From: Opeltia flavorubescens
Taxonomy: Eukaryota; Ascomycota; Lecanoromycetes; Teloschistales; Teloschistaceae
Direction: 5' to 3'
NCBI GenBank assembly: GCA_000442125.1
Contig: KE546986.1
Coordinates: 124,001-188,000, forward strand
Length of the DNA: 64,000 nt
Both the position numbers and the translations under genes were made by a program. The notes beneath the pieces are model-generated. The model ran no database searches, was not told the DNA's origin, and was given only the letters and a program-made list of their open reading frames with translations. Each line of letters begins with the position of its first letter. Positions within the stretch are counted from its first letter, which is position 1. Positions 13,199 through 25,719 of the stretch are shown one piece after another.

Positions 13199-13786
13199 TC
13201 AATGACCTTTCTTGTAGAACTCCTTGTCGGGGTTGTCAACGCAAGTGCAGTCCTCATTTTTCTTGGCATCGGGAGGACACAGAATGATCTTCCCATCAGG
13301 ACAATAATCATCGTGTTCATCATCTCCTAATTTACCCACTAGACCTATCATTTAAACATTAGCACGTTCCCCTGCGTGGCAATCAAGAAGGAGAGGAAGC
13401 AGGTGTGAGTTGGCAGGATGCGGTATCAGATCGAACTCGTACCTTGGGCACGATAAGAGCAACGGCCGGGGCAGCAATATTGTTTACTGCCGAACGAGCA
13501 GCATGCCCCATCACCGCAGTCACCCCTTCCGCAGCTGGAATACCCTGCTGGACAGGATCCGCGGCAGAAGGGGGCAGTTCCGTCCCACTAGCAGCCTTGC
13601 TGGATGGAGGGGTGTTGGAGCTTTACCAGGTTGTCCGTGGAGACATCGAGGCCTAGCGAGTTGACGGAAGTCAGCAATTTCTTGTGAATTTGTTGTGGGA
13701 TATCACCGTGGACAATGCATACTGAACGTGCGAGCACTGCCAAGAGTGGCAAGGAACAGGGTTGCCGGAACAAGAGAGAAATGCAT
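13199..13786 (-). CDS. Small secreted cysteine-rich protein (effector-like)
   Basis: Predicted four-exon gene of 126 codons: 13723-13786, 13627-13652, 13443-13587 and 13199-13344. Introns have GT..AG ends with matching phases. The first has a GCTGAC branch motif, the third a GCTAAT motif. The product begins MHFSLVPATLFLATLGSA, a clear signal peptide. The core opens with WDGTAPFC and runs through CGDGACC and YCCPGRC; a second Cys group follows near YCPDG, ILCPP and DCTC, giving 13 Cys in all. WDGTAPFC-type modules occur in secreted fungal proteins of unknown function, so disulfide folding and an extracellular role are inferred. Intron 2 would be only 39 nt, the weakest point of the model; the first 30 residues depend on it. 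The gene lies 1.1 kb from the RIP block. Confidence 0.72.
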
Positions 13787-13801
13787 GATAGTTGGTTGAG
13801 C

Positions 13802-13807
13802 TTTATA
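13802..13807 (-). promoter_or_regulatory. TATA box of the cysteine-rich secreted gene
   Basis: TATAAA on the minus strand ends about 15 bases before the chosen ATG at 13,786. That is close, which suggests a very short leader. It supports transcription in this direction but is not proof. Confidence 0.4.
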
Positions 13808-16345
13808 GAGCCGATTAATAGTCTTTTAAATGATGTGCTTCTTGCTTTGATGAAAAGATGAACGAATAGAGAAACCTTGGTGTGGGCTCTGCCTCTGCTC
13901 TTAAGCTTCTTGGAGAAAACCTCATGACTCTTGAAGCGGGGTCAGGAAACTCTCCAGCTGCAGTCATGTTCCAAAGGCGGAAGCGATGGTGAAGAACATG
14001 CAATGGGAGGAATACAGGCCTCGCTCCACTATAACCAGTAGTTTGGTGCTTTCATGCTGGTTTTCTGCAGCGGATCGACGTCCGATCGAAAATGAAAAAT
14101 GGCATGAGAGATTCTTTGGACTATCCTAGAAGTCGGAAAGAAGACTCCGCAATATCGGCTGGAGAAAGATGCAGAACTGCACTCGTGAAGACGCAGAGTA
14201 CGTCATGCCAGAGGAACATAGATCCGCTCGAGACTTCACGAACATGTACGACCGAATGGTCTCCGAAGATCGGATACAAGTTCTAAGGTGCGGACTTTGC
14301 GTCCCAACGAAGGAAAGAAAGTTGAGCTCATATTTTCGACGTGGCAGCGATGACTTCGCTACTCGACTCTCCGGTCAGGTCCGGCAGTCTTCGAGGACTA
14401 AACACTGCTGTTTAAATTCCCTAGGATGTTCTCAAATTGGACCAGCTATGCATAGTAGCTTTGCAGGAGCTTGCGGAGATAGTAAAAGACTTTGGATTTC
14501 GTTCTCCCTCAGAGGTGTTTGAGGTGCATCTGGGGATTGCATGGAGAATCTATGCAATCGAGCAGAGGGTCGGTAGATCTGGTTGTGATACTACTGTATT
14601 CCGGGCGGGGAAGATCGTCAGGATGCATCTTCTTTGCAGCAGGATGTCAGTGAGGCATTCCAATCTGAGCCAAGTACCTACGAAGCTGCATTTACACCCA
14701 TCCATAGTGATAAGTTCTACTGTGCTCTGCACCCCAACCCGCGAAACCGCATGCCGAGCAGCCGTAATCAAATCATTCTCGGAGATTCCTTTGATCAAAA
14801 GAAGAATTCTGAGCGACCTCATGGACTTTAGTATATATATCGGCCTGATATCCAATGTCTTCTGAGCTCAGTATCATATACGTACAACACTTTCTACTTT
14901 AGGTAAACTGAAATTCCACTGGCATCAACGCTATTAGACTCGACGCAGAGTTTTCCTTAGAGCCCTCTGACTAATGCAGAACGATGATCTTCTATTGGGC
15001 TAGATTTCAAGAATAGCCATTCCACGTGGGTAAATTTCATCGGACGGTAATGCCCTCCCCCCACGTATGCATGGCATCTGATGATCTGGATTGGCTTTGT
15101 ACGACAGCGCAGAGGCCTGGAGGCAGATCGGCTCGGTTTGGCACGGGTTTACCGCTCTAAGCGAGACTTGGCGGGCGTGTCTTGCCAACTGCTCACTCCG
15201 CCGCCTTACGAATCACCAGAGAGGCTGACTCACCGCTGGCAGCTTTGTGCACGCGGAGCAAAGAAATGTTTGGATATATCGCACAGCTCTACAAAGTACC
15301 TGTTAATTGTTCTTTAACCTTTAGCTTATAGATCGTGGATCTACTTTTGAATCTAATACTACAAGGGAAAGTTCTAGTGTCTGAATTCTTTTGGTTCCGC
15401 GAGCTGCTTTCAGAAGGGATCCCGAGTCCGCTGTTCCCCAGAGGGATACCCTATATGATTTGCAAACTCTAATTCTAAGCGTCCGTATAAATTTCCGGCG
15501 GAGATCAGGGCGACTACCTAATAATTTAAAGCTATTCAATGACTTACTGGTACAATAACGGAGTAGACCATTATCAACCGCAATACAACCCACCACCGCT
15601 ACTGGTACTAGTATAATGCGGCAAACAAGCAGCGCTTAAGTTGGTGTTACGCATGGGTACTCCGTATAGCCACTGCTCCCCTAACCATGAAGGGGTTATC
15701 GCCAAGCGAAGAATCCAAAAATCCCTCCGATGCCGAAACCTTTATCAAAATGTGTGCAAAGTCGCCGCTCCCAATCCATCGAGGCAGCAAATCCTAGAGT
15801 GTGTTGTATCGTACGAATGTCTGTTTTCGATAACCGACGGCCACTTGGCAGCAAGACTTGGCGATGTTCAATGTTGCTCCATCTACCAGCGCCGTTGCAT
15901 GTCGACTTTTTCAAAGGTTTGGAACGGCGATTGGCATGTAAGCCTGGTTGACGCTTATCACCAGCGAAGGTCCTTCGGCTTGACTATTGGTTCAGACCAC
16001 GTCTTGATGTTCAACTTGAATCCTGCTCTGATTGTAGAGCTTCGTGCCAGTATCTTACCAAATTGATTCTAGGTAACTTAAGTAGCCCACGCCGTCCTGA
16101 ATGTCTATTTACGACTTTGATGTATTCAGAGCTTCAACTCTCGGCCTGATTTGAAAGAATATCAATGTTTGATCATTGAATCCTCAGGCTAGTCCTCTCA
16201 TCCATTACCATCTCGTCCAGTGCGCAGGATCTCACTTACGCCAAGTGCTTTCGAGATGGATCAATCCACTTATAAACAAGTCTTTTCTATCTATGTTCAA
16301 TTGATTCTATCATATCTTTTCAATATCGTACCCAAAAAATAAAAG
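13808..16345. other. 2.5 kb without a recognisable gene
   Basis: Normal-GC sequence with several frames of 60-142 codons on both strands (for example 14,437-14,865 plus and 15,641-16,066 plus). None shows a family motif, a signal peptide or a consistent intron structure. It may be decayed coding DNA next to the PKS relic, or plain intergenic DNA. Confidence 0.5.
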
Positions 16346-18270
16346 GTGCCCACCAGTATTTCAACGGATGAATGTGTCAACTGCCTGTCGAATGGTGCGA
16401 ATAGAGTCATAAACCAGAACGGCCATGCAAATGGCTATACCAATAGCCACGAAAACGGCCACCTCAACGGCAACCCGAATGCTGCCAACGGTGCCGCTAC
16501 CTCGAGCAGCCATGCTAATGGTCACGCTAACAGCGTGCTCAATGGCAGCCACGACATGAATGACTACAATGACTACAATGGCTACGCAAACGGTTATTTG
16601 AATGGTTCCGCGACTGGTCGTCATGCAAATGGCCACACGAACGGAACAAATGGAGTTGATCTTGAAAACACGTACTCCAACATCCATCCACATGACCTTC
16701 CAAACGCGAACAAGGAAGTACCTGTGGCTATCTATAGTATGGCCACGAGGTTGTCAGGTGGAATCCGTAATGAAAGAGATCTATACAAGTTTCTCCTCAA
16801 CAAGCGAGATGCCAGATCGGTCGTTGGAGCAGATCGATATGACATTGATGGCTACTACAGCCCTCACGGCCAGAGCGGAACCATCAGCACAAATCAAGGC
16901 TACTTTCTGAATGATCTTGATTACGCCAATATGGACCTTTCCATGTTCACCTTCATAACAGCCGAAGCGGAGCAGGTTGATCCGCATCACTGACTGGTGC
17001 TCGGAGTGGTCCGAGAGGCCTTCGAGAGCGCCGGCGAAAGCGAGTGGCGATGACAAAACATCGGTACTTTTATCGGCATGTTCACAGAAGATTGGCAAGA
17101 AATGGACCACAAGGACAACTTGGAGTTCAATTATCACCGCATCATGGGAGGCACTGACTTTGCTCTGCCTGACCGTATCGCCTATGAATATGACCTTAAA
17201 GGTCCCATGCAAGTCCGATAACTTCGAAATGTCTAAGAAGCAAGCTGACGCGTGAACAGCATGGTTATCAAGACCGCATGCTCATCTGCCGGTATTGGAC
17301 TCCATGAGGCCTTGGAGGCCATCCGACAAGAGAAGATCACGGCTGCTATCATCACCGGAGCCAATTTGATACATGCTCCCGGATAAACCATCAGCCTCAG
17401 CGTCTTGAGTTCCCTTTCACCGGCGGGTTCCTCGAAGTCCTTCGATGCATCAGCCGACGGATACGCTCGAGCTGAAGCCGTCTCTGCGGTCTACGTTAAA
17501 CGTCTTGATGAAGCTCTCCGGGACGAGAACCCAATCCGAGCTGTCATTCGAGCTTCATCAACTAATGTCGACGGCCAGACCAACGGAATCACCATGCCCA
17601 AAGGTGATGCACATGAAGCCTTGATCCGTCAAGCCTACAATTCCATAGGCCTGGACATGGCCGGAACGGCGTTAATTGAGGTGAGGAATCCTCGCTCTAT
17701 TGCTCCATGTAAATACCTACTGATATTGCCAGGCCCACGGCACAGGAACGAAAGTCGGAGACCCGATTGAAGTGGGAGCCATCGGTCGATGCTTCACTCA
17801 TGGCATCTTCATCGGAGCCAGCAAACCCAACCTCGGCCACAGCGAGATGCCTGCTGCTTTCACTAGCATTATGAAGGCGACCTTATCTCTTGAGAATCGA
17901 ACGATCCTCCCCAATATCAAGTTCAATACCCCCAACCCGCAAATCCCCTGGGAAGAGCTCCAGCTTACCGTCCCGCTCGAACCGACGCCATAGCCGAAGA
18001 ACAAAGCGGAACGCATCAGTGTCAACTCATATGGCGTTGGTGATTCGAATGTCCACTTCGTCGTTCAATCTGCCGCTTCTTTTAGCATCAAACAATCGCG
18101 CGCCATCACTTCTGAGAGCGTGCCTCCGCCCACCCAATCACCCAAGAAGCTGTTGCTGATCTCGGCAAACCATGAAGAGTCGTTGAAACGAATAGCTGAG
18201 GGTGTGGAGGGTTACCTGAAGGAGCATCCAGAGCGCGTCGGTGACACGGCGTATACTCTATAAGTGAGGG
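16346..18270 (+). pseudogene. Relic of a highly reducing type I polyketide synthase (KS part only)
   Basis: A broken PKS fossil. An Asn/Gly/His-rich low-complexity N-terminus (about 16,390-16,650, repeated HANGH and NGHxNG units) leads into the start of a ketosynthase domain (VPVAIYSMATRLSGG). Later KS blocks follow: the active-site cysteine region near 17,266-17,300, the GYARAEA block near 17,460, an AHGTGT block near 17,735 that lies beyond a probable intron, and NLGHSEMPAA near 17,830. The linker after KS continues to about 18,260. No acyltransferase, dehydratase, reductase or ACP follows. The relic has several breaks, about three or four, and has lost everything downstream of KS. The sequence is still well readable and not RIP-mutated, so decay looks fairly recent. 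Its former product cannot be inferred. Confidence 0.85.
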
Positions 18271-19085
18271 TGCCAAGAGCGAAAAAGCTGCATGCAACCG
18301 CTAAGAGCACAGCTGATTTGCCGCACCACATCATCATCGGTGGGGGCCGTGGGACATAAGAAAGCCTTATATATCTCTAAAACTCAGTGAAGTGCGCTGT
18401 GGCAGCTCAAGTTCATAGTAGGTAGACCTTCTGTACTCAAATCTCCAGGCATCGATCCACTCTCATAAAAGAATTTGAAGACCAAGCCTATCCCGAAAGG
18501 CAAACGATTGGGGTACAATGTACTTCATCCGAGAGGAAGTCTCATCACGCGCAGCCCCCACTGGTGCCGAGGGCTGCAGTGGTATGGACATCCTGTTGTT
18601 GTCAAAGAACTCTATTCTGTCAAGAAAACTATATATAAATATGGTAATTTCTTGTTCTGAGTCATGAAGGTAGCACAACGACTACTGTGGGCTTATGGCG
18701 TGCATGATGCTGAAGAGGGGAAGAGCACATGTACTGTACCGTATGGTGTACCATGAGGCTGCAGGCAGACTCCCCATACAAATTTGATTTTTGATTCTTC
18801 ACGTTATATACTGTATACACATTCCCGCCTGACCTTACTTCGTGCGATAATTTTCTTGAAGAACCTCTGTTTCTGCCAGCCACCTCACCGGCATAAGAGC
18901 TCGCCATTTACCGTTCGATCAATTTCTTCGGGATGGGCTCCAGTTGGATACCTCGAAAGCCAGTCGCACAAGCCTATACACCGCTTGGTCCAGGTCCAAG
19001 CGCTCAGTCAACGAGCAATGCCAGTTACGAATTGTCCCCTATACACGGGTAAGTTGCCGGCTGTGGTGACGACGAGCATGGTCTG
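18271..19085. other. Intergenic, promoter of the DUF6536 gene
   Basis: No supported gene. Short frames on both strands show no family resemblance. The stretch separates the PKS relic from the DUF6536 gene and presumably holds that gene's promoter. Confidence 0.5.
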
Positions 19086-21571
19086 ATGTGCACTTTGAAC
19101 GCGAGCAGAGGACCCGGATCGACGCATTGCTCCTCCTTTGTCGACTCCGCCTCGGCGCGCTCAGGAACGACTCCTCTACTGCCGCATCCCGACCCTTTTG
19201 TGACTCCACACCAGATAAAAAACCAGAGATGGGGTCGTTCCATATCGGTGAAATCGTTCTCGGGGTGGCACTTTGGTGTCTGCGGCTGTGCGCTGGTGGC
19301 CGGGAGCGTGTGCGGGATCAACATGATCTTAACCATCTGGGCTTCGCTCAAATTCGGAGTGACAGGAGGTATAGGTACGATTCAAGACGGCCAGTGCAGC
19401 AAAACCAAGAATCTGAGTCTGTGGTTACATTTGGCCATCAACGCTTTAAGCACGTTGCTTCTAAGTGCCAGCAATTATTGCATGCAGTGCTTATCGAGCC
19501 CGACTCGTGGCGAAGTCGACAAGGCCCATAGCAGACACGTCTGGTTAGACATTGGCGTCCCCAGCGTCAGAAATCTGAGGCGGATCTCGTGGTCAAGGAT
19601 TATCCTGTGGTGGCTCCTGGCTCTTTCATCCATCCCACTACACTTGATGTATAACAGCGCGGTTTTCTCCACCCTGGCGGCCCAGGAATACGACATCTTC
19701 GTTGTCACCGAAGATTTCCTAACGGGAGCTTCTTTCAACATGAACGAGACCGCTTACTCAGCCCACCCGTGGTGGCCCAACATCATCTATAATCCGGATC
19801 CCGATTTCCTTTCCAACGAGGACTGGAGCCAGGCCGAAAGTGATCTACAACGAGCTCGCCTAGACGACCTCAAGGAGAACCAATCCAGTCTTAAAAGACT
19901 TGAGAATGAGGCGTGTATGAAAGCTTACGGACAGGAATTCGTCTCTGCTTACAGCGACGTTATCGTCGTTTCTTCCGCCATAAATGATTCGAATTCGCTA
20001 CTAGCGACCACGTTAAGCCCGATTATCCCTAATCAACAAGGTTTCGGAACAACTACATATGCATGGATCTGTATTTCCAATCCAGAATCGCAGCGTCCGT
20101 TCCCAGTAGGCTCGGACTGCGACGTAGGTAAGGCGGCAACTCAGGCAGACTCATGGGCAGTCTTCACCTTTCCAGTCAAGTACTGCCTCAGTCGCCCCAT
20201 CCTTGAACGGTGCAAGTTGCAATTTAGCTTATGGATTATGATCATCATAATTATCTGCAATACGGTCAAGACAACCTGCATGGTAGTGATGTGGAGGCAA
20301 GACCACAAACCACTTGTAACCCTGGGAGATGCGATTGCTTCATTTCTACGTGTGCCTGACCAAACTACTGCGAAGAATTGTCTAGCCGACAAAGGCAGAA
20401 TACTTGGCGGTTCTTGGACAAATGTGAAAGCGAAGTGGAAAGCAGAGTCACGTTTCTGGTTTAGAAGTGCCAGCTTGAAGAGGTGGCTTATATGCAATAT
20501 CCTGTATGTTGATCCTCTCATTACCCTTTGCCCTACAGCCATAGATCTCTTCCCTTCTCCACTCCGGGCTTGATACCGAACGGATTTTGTCGAAAGTGCA
20601 TCGCTAGACGTTTGGACGCTGTGCCGCATGTTGGATTTTCTCATTCCACCCTCGCCGATTTGCAACCAACAAGACAGTGACTGTGAGCTTACCGTTAATT
20701 GAATGACTGACTGTTGAATAGATGTTGTGCAACATTGATGACTGCAGGTATTTTGCTTGGGTCGGGACTCAACAACGGTATCCTCCCTGACAGAAGTATC
20801 TCGTACCAATGGAAACTAGGATATGGCACGATCACTTCCGTACAATTAACCAACCTACAACTCCCAAGATCTGGAGCACTGTTGATCACAGTGTTAATTG
20901 CAAATGCCCCACAGGTGTTGCTGTCATTTCTCTATCTCACCTACAACGGCTTGTACACCTGCATGCTACTTGCGGACGAATGGAGCGGATTTGCCCGCGA
21001 ACGGAAAGCACTTCGCGTGACAAAAGCAGAGGGTGAGTTCCAGCGCTCAACGTATCGGCTGCAGTTGCCCTACAAGTACGGCATACCTCTAGTTATTCTT
21101 TCCGGACTCCTACATTGGCTGGTTTCCCAGAGTCTTTTCCTCGCGCGCGTTACGATATATGACCAAGACGGAGTAGAAGATGATGAGATCTCGATCTCGA
21201 CATGCGGTTACTCGAACATTGCTCTCATGACTACTATATTGCTTGGTTCCATCGTCGTCATGCTCGGAGTCGTGAACGGATTCCGCCGATACCCAGCAGG
21301 CATGCCACTTGTCGGCAGCTGCAGTGCAGCCATCAGTGCTGCATGCCATCCGCCGAAAGCTGACTCCGATGCAGCCGTCCTACCCCTTATGTGGGGTGCT
21401 GTACCAACAACAAAGGAGACCGGTCACTGCTGCTTCACAAGCTTCGAGGTCACACCTCCGGTTAGGGAAGAATCTTACGCGGACGTCACTAATATAAGCC
21501 AAGGGTCGGACGATACCGCCATTGTGACCACGGTAATACCCAGGATCGGCAACAATTTGAGGCTGCGATGA
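19086..21571 (+). CDS. DUF6536 family multi-pass membrane protein
   Basis: Two exons, 19086-20503 and 20722-21571, joined in phase (CT plus A) to give about 755 residues. The 218-nt intron has a GTATGT donor and a TTGAATAG acceptor. The N-terminal third carries the conserved core of this fungal family: a GWHFG block with the first membrane helix, then ASNYCMQCLSSPTR, EVDKAH, WLDIGVPSVRNLR and SIPLHLMYNSAVF. Further hydrophobic helices lie near the end of exon 1 and throughout exon 2 (ITVLIANAPQVLLSFLYL and others). The biochemical function of the family is unknown; the position of the helices suggests a plasma-membrane or endomembrane protein. The ATG follows an in-frame stop directly upstream. 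No break is seen. Confidence 0.85.
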
Positions 21572-22161
21572 GCGTCCAGAATGATGAAATTACCGTATCT
21601 TCAATGTTTGATAGTAGACGCATCACTGCATCTACCCTCGGGATAGCGTGAAAAAAAGGAACCGAAATGCTTCTATAGGGGCCGATGATCGATATCTTAT
21701 CTCCCTAGCACTAGGTACAGTCGGAGGCACCAGATATCAGACTTGTGCCATACTTACTAGCCTCTCCCACAGCAATCCACACGGCATAGCTTTGGAGCCG
21801 CCAGAAGCTGCCTATGGACCGCACGATTCACGTAGAATGGCAGTGGAAATGGCTATGAATTTGGACAGATTTTCTTTCGCAGCCTTTCTAATCTGCTGTA
21901 CTTTGAACGCATTTTCTACATATCTAGTTTCTGTCTCAGTCCGTCCGCATTTGCTTCAAACATCATTACAGTCCAGTCATCTGAGGCCAGGACAAAGCTT
22001 ACTCATGGATTTATCTGGAAATCCAATAGAACCACATTTAGACTTCGCCACTTACACATTGCTCTCAACGGAACCAGTCAAAAGATAAGTATCTTCCTCT
22101 TAACATCCCAGACAGTAACGCACTCAAAAATCGTGTTCTTTCCTCTCTAGACCATTCAAAT
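21572..22161. other. Intergenic between convergent genes
   Basis: 3' regions of the DUF6536 gene (plus) and the sugar transporter (minus). A plus-strand frame of 146 codons at 21,648-22,088 has no recognisable motif and I do not call it a gene. Confidence 0.5.
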
Positions 22162-23904
22162 TTATTCGACCTTTGCTACATCCTTACTCCCCTCTGTATC
22201 GCCCGCTCCCTTTCCTTTCTCAGCCGCGTGCACAAGCTCTGGATGCTCCTCAACCAAATTTCTGTAATTTCGTTCCGCATCCCAAACCCAAATCGAGTCG
22301 GCCGCGAACAGCAGATTCATCTCCTCCAGAGTGCGCTGGTTGGATTCCGGATATAGGCAATAAACCATTGGAATAGTGAGAACATTGCAAGCCGCGAAGA
22401 TATACAATGTCTTTTCGTTGAGGGCAGAGAACATGACGGGGCAAAGTAACGTCAGCCATCCATTACCAATTGACCAGCCAACTACCCCCCAAGCATTGCC
22501 ACGAGCCCGTACTTCGAGAGGGAAGATTTCGGCGGGGTAGAGCCACGGTACTGTCAGCCATGAGGCGCCGAAGGTCATGGTGAAGAGGAAGACCATTGCA
22601 ACGGCACCGCCGCCGAAGTGGGTGGCTCGAGAGATATTATTCGCCTCTTGGGCATTGATGGAAACTCGGGAGAGACCACCAGCGAGAAAAAGGCAGATGC
22701 CTTGAACCACGGAGCCCCAATAGAGTGTCCAGCGTCGACCAATACGATCCAGGGTGAATACACAGATGAGAGTTGATAAGGTGTACGTGATTTGGTTGAG
22801 ACCGGCAACCCATCCTACGGTATCATGATCTAGACCTGCAATGCCGAAAATGGTAGGAGAGTATATCGTAACTCCCGCAATACCGATCCACTCTTGCATG
22901 ATCTGAAGGAGGATAACTAACTGAACACGGCGACCGATATGAAGCTTCCCACTCCGGTATCCGAAGAACATGTACAGATAATTCTGACTCTTAGCATTCT
23001 GGCGTTCGAGCTCAACCACTTTGCGGACATCCTGGAATTCGGCCTCAGCCTTCCCGCTTGATTCGACACCATCTTCCCTTAGGCGTTGGAGGATGTATCT
23101 AGATTCGTCTTCGCGGCCGACTTTGCAGAGCCAACGAGGAGATTCGGGGAAGAACCAGACCATGGCGAAGAGACACAGCAGGGGAAAGATCTGGAACGCG
23201 ATAGGGAATCGCCAGACGAACTCGGACCGGCCACCTTTGTAGAAACTACAGCCGTATTCGATCCAGTACGCGACAGCAACACCGAAGATATTGAGCGTGA
23301 ATTCGATGGCAACAAATTTGCCGCGTGAGGTGTGTTCTGCTGTCTCAGTAGCCCATACAGGAACGATTGCATTGAGGATGCCAGTACCGAAGCCGTTGAT
23401 CAAACGAGCTATGTGAGAATCAGTGACGAGGTATCGAATTAAGACAGTGAGTGTGAGACTGACCACAAATCATCCAATTGTGGTTCTGGGATGAACACTG
23501 CAGGGTAGCTCCCAGCACTCCCCATGCAGCACCTAGAGCGATAGTCTTGATACGACCATACTTATCTCCAAACCAACCACCGAAGAGAGCGCCGATGAGT
23601 GTGCCAAGATAGTAAACGGCGACCTTGGAGCATCAGTGACGAAACTTGGACATGCCGGTAAGAACGAGCTACTTACAATACCACCCTGGAGTATACTATT
23701 CGTGATAACAGGGTCTTTGGTCTCAGTGTTCTGGTGAGCAAATCCCATGAGCGTATAGTAGTCGTACGAATTGTTGACGCCGGCCATCATCCCTTGGTCA
23801 TATCCGAAGAAGAAGATGGATAAGGCGGCAACGCAGTTTATGGCGATGAGGAGCTGACGTTTTCGAAAGCGATGGACGACGTTGAAGCGGTTGATGTTCT
23901 CCAT
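22162..23904 (-). CDS. MFS sugar (hexose-type) transporter
   Basis: Three exons, 23677-23904, 23464-23623 and 22162-23408, in compatible phases, giving 544 residues, the usual length of the fungal sugar porter family. Introns are 53 and 55 nt. Twelve hydrophobic helices are expected. The signature loops are present: GYDQGMMAGV in helix 1, GDKYGRIKT after helix 2, ARLINGFGTG, PESPRWL before the central loop, DRIGRR in the second half, and PWLYPAEIFPLEVRARG followed by the C-terminal PESNQRTLEEM. It should catalyse sugar uptake across the plasma membrane. The exact substrate cannot be told from sequence; the central loop resembles lactose permease/quinate-type carriers as much as true glucose carriers. 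Confidence 0.92.
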
Positions 23905-25719
23905 GGTGGAGGAATCTCGGGTGGTCTGAAGAGAAGACCTCTATGCAGCGGAGAATTAATTGCTTACTCCAAGGGAATAATTGCAGTTACTGACTGGGAA
24001 ACAGATATCGAGAAAGACAATGGAGGAGAAGAGGAGAAATATATACAAAGACATGCATTTTATAGGTCACGATGAAATGGGCAATTCGACAATAACGCCA
24101 TCAACAGTATATTTCGCAAGTTTTCCGGTCAACCCTTTTTACCATGATCTGAACATAGCATAGCAAAGCAACACTTTCCGGTTCTGTTGAACCTGGGGTA
24201 AAAGTCCTTATCACTTAATGCCTATCAGTCATTTACGAATCTCGCTGCAAGTTCGTTTCTAGAGCCCCAGACAAAATAACTCAGCAGGGGACAGAATAGA
24301 TAAAANCCCAGCCGCCAATAAGTATTGGAAAAGATGATACCTACCAACGCAGCAATGAGGAACAGCACTCGAAGAAACTTTGTCCCCAGCATCTATATAC
24401 CTTGCTTAGAATTAAGGCATGGAAAACGGACCCCGTATACCAGGATGAAACTCGTCGTCTGCACAAATGTATACCTGTCATGTGCTGATTCCCGCGCCCT
24501 CGAGTTCATGACAATAATCTTATTGAGCAATCTAGATCTGGACAAGATAGTCTTTCTGTTTGAGACGAAGACCATTAATATTTCCGTTCATATCTCCCAT
24601 GTAAGAAGACAACCGGACAAACATAGCTATAAATTACAAGGCACTTTCTCTTCCAAAAACGGCCCTGAAGCAAGTAGCGAATGTACCCATGCGCATATAC
24701 ATTCTCCCCTCGAAGAAAGTAATGCATCTGAATCATCACCCCCTTTTCTCAGAAGAAAGCAAAAGAAAAATAAGGTAAAGGATAAACAGCATACCAAAAA
24801 GCCATCCAGACCGCAAAAGTAACGCAGTAAGCCCTTAATCATAATAATGAAGATCCTAACATACTTTCCTTCGTGCATCAAAGGAGAAAGTAAAATTGAA
24901 AGTATAATATCATATAAACAGCTCAGACACCGATTCAATCAACAGTCCAAACGCAACAAGCAATTAAGGTCCTCTTCCTCATACCCATTCATCAAGTAGG
25001 GTAGTGGAGGTGCTGACTGTCTCTTTCCACTCTCACGCTACTACCAACAAATGCTTAAGAAAAATCCTAAATCCCCAAGGTTTGAGAGTCATGATGTATG
25101 TGAATCTAGTCATAATGACAGAAACGAGGACAACTAGGCAGACTTGATAAACGAAAATAAAGGATAGATTCAACCAAATTGACAACCCACCCCCGAACGA
25201 AGCGTTGATAACGCCGAGAATATTTAAGCAGGGTATACGTACGGGCTTTTCCGTGCCTCCAAAAAATTCCTCCAAAAGGTACGCGGCTCAGGTTATGGGG
25301 ATATCATGCCTGACTATGAAGTGCTCAGTCAGGGGAGGTGTCGTGTCTATCTTGTATTATCGGGAAAAAAAGGGGGTCAATGGACCCAGAGAGATTTTTG
25401 TGATTTCACCTTCTTCTTGATCTAATGACANGTCACATATTCAAGATATAATCCCATGATATGAAGAAACGCCTAGTAGCCAGTGACGGAGGCATACAGC
25501 CAAAAGGATAATAGTCAATGTTCCATAAAGGAAAGCAGTAAGTGATATACCAACCCTATCCCACGACTGCAAGCGAACAAAGCCAATAAAATTTATTCCT
25601 ACTTTCTACCATTCATCTATCCCTTTCCATTTCCACCCTCTCTCTTCGCTCACTCGATCAACTTTTCTCCCTTCGCGGCCAAAACTCAAGAAAAAGCCCA
25701 CCATCCCTCGCTCTTTACC
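23905..25719. other. 1.8 kb intergenic between transporter promoter and PEX6 3' end
   Basis: No supported gene. It holds the promoter and leader of the minus-strand sugar transporter (adjacent to 23,905) and the 3' region of PEX6 (next to 25,719). Frames of 60-165 codons on both strands are lysine- or hydrophobic-rich by composition only. Single unknown bases lie at 24,306 and 25,432. Confidence 0.5.

Noticed and set aside
14437-14865. 142-codon plus-strand frame and a 101-codon frame antisense to it
   Set aside because: Neither shows a family motif or start context; chance frames are expected at this GC.
15641-16066. 141-codon frame upstream of the PKS relic
   Set aside because: No recognisable similarity, composition unlike a folded protein.
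21648-22088. 146-codon frame between convergent genes
   Set aside because: No motif or splice logic, and overlaps likely 3' regions.
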